From: Burkholderia paludis
Lineage (GTDB): Bacteria; Pseudomonadota; Gammaproteobacteria; Burkholderiales; Burkholderiaceae
Length of the DNA stretch: 64,000 bases
Assembly (NCBI RefSeq): GCF_000732615.1
Contig: NZ_JPGL01000049.1
Span: forward strand, 1 to 64,000
Direction: 5' to 3'
The translations under genes and the position numbers were made by a program. The notes beneath the pieces are model-generated. The model was not told the origin of the DNA, ran no database searches, and was given only the letters and a program-made list of their open reading frames with translations. Below are positions 61,208 through 64,000 of this stretch, piece after piece. Every line of letters starts with the position of its first letter. The stretch's first letter is position 1.

Positions 61208-61273
61208 TTCTGGTTCAGGGTCACAAGCCGGAAATCTCCACTTCCGACCGGGACTAATTCTGGTTCAGGGTCA
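61174..61273 (+). repeat. 50-base tandem duplication at the right end of the IS
   Basis: Bases 61174-61223 and 61224-61273 are identical and each ends with the IS terminal repeat. The element therefore has two potential right ends, and the first copy also encodes the last residues of OrfB. Confidence 0.9.
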
Positions 61274-61319
61274 GTCATGTGTTTTCCGTTTTGTTTTGGT
61301 AACAGGCGCAACATTGGGG

Positions 61320-61667
61320 TCAGTGAGGGCTTTTAAACGAAACTTTTCTCCTAGAAAGCGCGGGCGTGATGCATGCCGCGGTGCGTGGCGAGGTATTGCG
61401 CGAGGCGTGCGCCACCACCCGCAGGTAGTGAGTGCCTGTCGGCGGCGTTGGCGAAATCTGGGAGTTAGAGGACTCGTATAACGCCGACGCCGCTGGGTAT
61501 GCAAGGCTGTGCCCAAACCCCTGTCTCTTGGCGTCGCCCCCGATCCATCCCGAAAAGTACGAAAGCGGGTGGAGATTCTGCGGGCACGGGGTCATTAGGC
61601 GACCCGCCTCGTCGGCGTCAAATCCGGCTTGCCATGCCGATGGGTCGATTCGAACCATCATCGTCAT
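61320..61667 (-). CDS. Ribosome-modulation-factor-like small protein, 115 residues
   Basis: IDPSAWQAGFDADEAGRLMTPCPQNLHPLSYFSGWIGGDAKRQGF has the pattern of RMF-like proteins (GxxAGxxG...CP...WxxGWxxG). The C-terminal half is unrecognised and may be frame run-on after the IS junction. Its start overlaps the stop of the upstream HTH gene (ATGA). It is likely a mobile-element accessory. Confidence 0.6.
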   Translation of the reverse strand: MTMMVRIDPSAWQAGFDADEAGRLMTPCPQNLHPLSYFSGWIGGDAKRQGFGHSLAYPAASALYESSNSQISPTPPTGTHYLRVVAHASRNTSPRTAACITPALSRRKVSFKSPH

Positions 61668-62041
61668 CGCGCGCCTCCTGCCAACCCGGACGGGGATGTG
61701 GCTTGGGGCGCGTTTGCCTGAGTTTGCAGTTTCGCTACCTGCTGGACCTTCGTCGGCCGGCCTCGGCGGGGGCGCCGATTGGCGGGGTTGGACGGGTCAT
61801 CAGCACATTGCAGATCAATAAACGCAGCAACGTCAACCAGGCGAAAAGCGCGCTTCCGGCCGACCTTGAACGACGGGACTGGGTATGTACCGGCGCTCAG
61901 CCGATTACGGATGGTCTGGGGTGCCTCGCTTGTGATCTCGGCTACCTGTGCGATGGACAGGGCGGGCGGATACAGCGCGGATAGATACGCGAGAGAGGCG
62001 CCAGCATGGCTGACGGCGAACAGAGGTTTGGAGCGTTGCAT
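61664..62041 (-). CDS. HTH protein of the excisionase type, 125 residues
   Basis: LSIAQVAEITSEAPQTIRNRLSAGTYPVPSFKVGRKRAFRLVDVAAFIDLQ is a MerR/HTH_17-like DNA-binding module. The C-terminus is Gln/Ala-rich. The start at 62041 (MQRSKPLFAV) is preferred over 62095. With the RMF-like gene it forms a two-gene unit seen in mobile elements near restriction systems. Confidence 0.68.
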   Translation of the reverse strand: MQRSKPLFAVSHAGASLAYLSALYPPALSIAQVAEITSEAPQTIRNRLSAGTYPVPSFKVGRKRAFRLVDVAAFIDLQCADDPSNPANRRPRRGRPTKVQQVAKLQTQANAPQATSPSGLAGGAR

Positions 62042-62539
62042 GGACGTACGCCTTCTGCAATCGCCCCATCGCCTGCCGTACGGGTCAGGTGGCAAAAGGA
62101 AACGTACGTATTCGTCAACGGTGCCCCCGCGCCCAGGGGTATGTGCAGATGTCGCGGTGTGCGGCGCTGTAGGTTCGTTCCGGTCTTGCAGCTATCCTCT
62201 CTGGGAGGCGTCCGCGCGCGCATCTGTACATTCAAGTCGGTACTCGCCATCGTCCCGTTGATTCCTCGATGGCTTTCCTTGCAGGTTCTTCTTCGTCCCG
62301 CCGGGGCCTACCCCGTCGGCAGAACGACCTCTAAGAGGCATCAGTGCTCTGTCGCTGGCTCTGCCCGGAAACGTCAACCGGGGTTGCTTCCGGTCTGACG
62401 GTCTGCTTATGCAGTTTGGGAAAAAGCTGGCCGTTTAGCGACAGCCAAAGCGCTGACTGACCCGATTGTACCGGGCAGTACCGATATAATCCAAATTCGG
62501 CGACAAGGGGAAGCAAATTGCCGCGAGTCGAACGTTGAG
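62042..62539. other. Intergenic region before the restriction operon
   Basis: About 500 bases with no well-supported gene. A minus frame at 61942-62250 (MASTDLNVQMRARTPP...) overlaps the HTH gene and is not convincing. TATAAT at 62484 with GTACCGGGCAGTAC just upstream could be promoter and operator for the plus-strand genes. Confidence 0.4.
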
Positions 62540-62848
62540 TTGTTGGTATTCGCCGCCCAAGGGACGGCGAGCGTTCTGTCGAGGAAGGAAGCCCGCCGTC
62601 GGTCGGGTTTCGGTCTATGGCGACCATGCTGCCGTGTTGTCGGAGGACAACTAGGCGCTATTGCGCGTGATCCGTGCTTGGCGGCTCAGTCGTTGACAGA
62701 GCTAGCTGAGCTCACCGGGCGGCAGGCTCTGAATCTGTCAGATTCATTGCGGATGTTGCAGGGCCATGGCTTAGTCAAGCCCAGGCGCGATGGGCATGGC
62801 GTCGGACTCGGCGCGCTAGCGAACAGTTTTAAGATCCTGATTGATTAA
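62540..62848 (+). CDS. Possible HTH regulator fragment upstream of hsdM
   Basis: The C-terminal half, LAAQSLTELAELTGRQALNLSDSLRMLQGHGLVKPRRDGHGVGLGALANSFKILI, fits a MarR/ArsR-like winged helix. The N-terminal 45 residues have no coding character, and the real start may be lost or lie later. It ends 10 bases before hsdM, suggesting a regulator of the operon, possibly degraded. Confidence 0.5.
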   Translation: MLVFAAQGTASVLSRKEARRRSGFGLWRPCCRVVGGQLGAIARDPCLAAQSLTELAELTGRQALNLSDSLRMLQGHGLVKPRRDGHGVGLGALANSFKILID

Positions 62849-62858
62849 AGGTTGGACT

Positions 62859-64000
62859 GTGAACAACAAAGAAGCAGAACGGGCTGAACTGCACAAAACC
62901 ATCTGGCGCATCGCCAATGACCTTCGAGGTAGCGTCGACGGATGGGACTTCAAGAGCTACGTGCTCGGCATGCTGTTCTACCGGTTCATCTCGGAAAACC
63001 TGACGGCATATCTAAACCGGCACGAGTGGGACGCTGGCAACCGGGATTTCAACTACGCCACGCTCAGCGACTCCGAGGCGCTGGCCGGTCGACCGGAGAC
63101 CATCACCGAGAAGGGTTTCTACATTCTGCCCTCGCAGCTGTTCGCCAATGTGCGGGCGCAGGCACGAGACGATGACAACCTGAATGAGACCCTTGCCCAC
63201 GTATTCAAGGACATCGAGCGTTCTGCAGTCGGTGCCGACAGCGAGGACGACTTTAAGGGTCTGTTCGACGACCTCGATGTCAACAGCGGTAAGCTCGGAC
63301 CGACCGTCCTCAAGCGAAACGAAAAGCTCGTGAAACTGCTCGAGGCCATCGGCGACCTGCCGCTGAGCAATGGTTCCGGAAGCTTCTCCCAAAATACCAT
63401 AGACCTGTTCGGCGACGCCTATGAATTCCTGATGACGATGTATGCGTCGACTGCGGGAAAATCTGGTGGCGAGTTCTTTACCCCCCAGGAAGTGTCCGAA
63501 TTGCTTGCCCGCATCACGGTCGCGGGCAAGACCGAGGTCAACAAGGTCTACGATCCAGCATGCGGCTCGGGATCGCTACTGCTCAAGTTCGCAAAGGTGC
63601 TCGGTCACGACAAGGTGCGTCAGGGTTTTTATGGGCAGGAAATCAACCTGACCACCTACAACCTGTGCCGGATCAACATGTTCCTGCACGACGTCAATTA
63701 CGAGAAGTTCGACATCGCACATGGTGACACGCTGACCGATCCGGCGCACTGGGACGATGAACCGTTCGAGGCGATCGTTTCCAATCCGCCGTATTCGATC
63801 AAATGGGACGGTGACGCGAACCCGTTGTTGATCAATGATCCGCGGTTTGCGCCGGCTGGTGTTCTCGCGCCGAAGAGCAAGGCCGATCTAGCCTTCACGA
63901 TGCACATCCTGAGCTGGCTGGCTGTAAACGGTACGGCCGCGATCGTAGAATTTCCTGGCGTACTGTATCGCGGTGGCGCGGAGCAGAAAATTCGCCAGTA
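62859..64000 (+). CDS. hsdM: Type I restriction-modification system methyltransferase subunit (5' part)
   Basis: The GTG at 62859 follows AAAGG. About 380 residues are visible. The N-terminal HsdM domain starts ELHKTIWRIANDLRGSVDGWDFKSYVLGMLFYRFISENL. The adenine methyltransferase domain has the SAM motif DPACGSGSLLLKFAKV and the catalytic SNPPYS. It should pair with HsdS and HsdR downstream, outside the window, methylating adenine in a bipartite site. Confidence 0.95.
   Translation, partial: MNNKEAERAELHKTIWRIANDLRGSVDGWDFKSYVLGMLFYRFISENLTAYLNRHEWDAGNRDFNYATLSDSEALAGRPETITEKGFYILPSQLFANVRAQARDDDNLNETLAHVFKDIERSAVGADSEDDFKGLFDDLDVNSGKLGPTVLKRNEKLVKLLEAIGDLPLSNGSGSFSQNTIDLFGDAYEFLMTMYASTAGKSGGEFFTPQEVSELLARITVAGKTEVNKVYDPACGSGSLLLKFAKVLGHDKVRQGFYGQEINLTTYNLCRINMFLHDVNYEKFDIAHGDTLTDPAHWDDEPFEAIVSNPPYSIKWDGDANPLLINDPRFAPAGVLAPKSKADLAFTMHILSWLAVNGTAAIVEFPGVLYRGGAEQKIRQ

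Larger units (their letters stand above)
59985..61273 (+). mobile_element. IS3-family insertion sequence (IS407-like)
   Basis: The left end, TGACCCTGACCCAGGAAATAG, matches the inverse of the right end (TGACCCTGAACCAGAATTAG) with few differences. It encodes overlapping-frame orfA and orfB. It sits 58 bases after gyrB. The right terminal 50 bases are duplicated in tandem. No target duplication is visible (CAAC on the left, GTCA on the right). Confidence 0.85.

Noticed and set aside
61942..62250. Minus-strand gene overlapping the HTH gene
   Set aside because: No family likeness, no ribosome-binding site and heavy overlap with a better-supported gene.
1..64000. tRNA or rRNA genes
   Set aside because: No cloverleaf-like segment or rRNA-like sequence was recognised on either strand; the island targets a protein gene, not a tRNA.

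Overview
The window looks like chromosome 1 of a Burkholderia cepacia complex member, around the replication origin. The evidence is high GC with strong C/G third positions, the canonical block mnmE - yidC - yidD - rnpA - rpmH | dnaA - dnaN - gyrB (49.1-59.9 kb), and Burkholderia-type phosphonate genes. The species cannot be settled from sequence alone.

Layout. (1) 1-13.6 kb is a 2-aminoethylphosphonate (AEP) locus. phnY (partial) and phnA run on the minus strand. An ABC importer (phnS, phnT, fused permease), phnW and an FAD oxidoreductase run on the plus strand. Two divergent promoters overlap around a TTGTCAACAA operator, and ten of its bases recur in front of the FCD/GntR regulator gene. 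PhnW makes phosphonoacetaldehyde, PhnY oxidises it to phosphonoacetate, and PhnA releases acetate and phosphate. A Tat-exported phospholipase C and a LysR regulator follow. (2) 13.7-27.4 kb is ordinary core: lactate permease, gshA, alkA/ada, YaeQ, speG, a diguanylate cyclase and small lipoproteins. At 20.63-20.73 kb there is a strong candidate small RNA with two UCUCCUCC (anti-Shine-Dalgarno) repeats.

(3) 27.47-49.13 kb is an accessory region built by repeated integration at the 3' end of mnmE. A 17.5-kb island (31,627-49,129) is bounded by 13-bp direct repeats of the mnmE C-terminal codons and carries its own P4-type integrase. To its left is a decayed earlier element with matching end structure: att-like core, GTGTACC-N5-GTGTACC repeats and a frameshifted integrase relic. 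The island holds a three-gene TIGR04255 cassette, a DUF4238 gene, a second integrase with an AlpA-like regulator behind a large hairpin, and a C4-like antisense RNA facing the ribosome-binding site of a two-gene operon. It also holds a PrtN-type activator, repressor-operator pairs, and a minus-strand operon with an SSB-like protein, a baseplate-hub-like protein and replication proteins. Iteron-like 15-mers lie in the 3' end of the replication gene. No capsid, terminase large subunit or lysis genes are seen, so this is more likely a phage-derived or satellite-type island than a complete prophage.

(4) 49.1-59.9 kb is the origin block. (5) 59.98-61.27 kb is an IS3-family (IS407-like) element whose right end is tandemly duplicated. 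(6) 61.3-64 kb holds two small mobile-element genes and the start of a type I restriction-modification operon (hsdM, cut by the window end).
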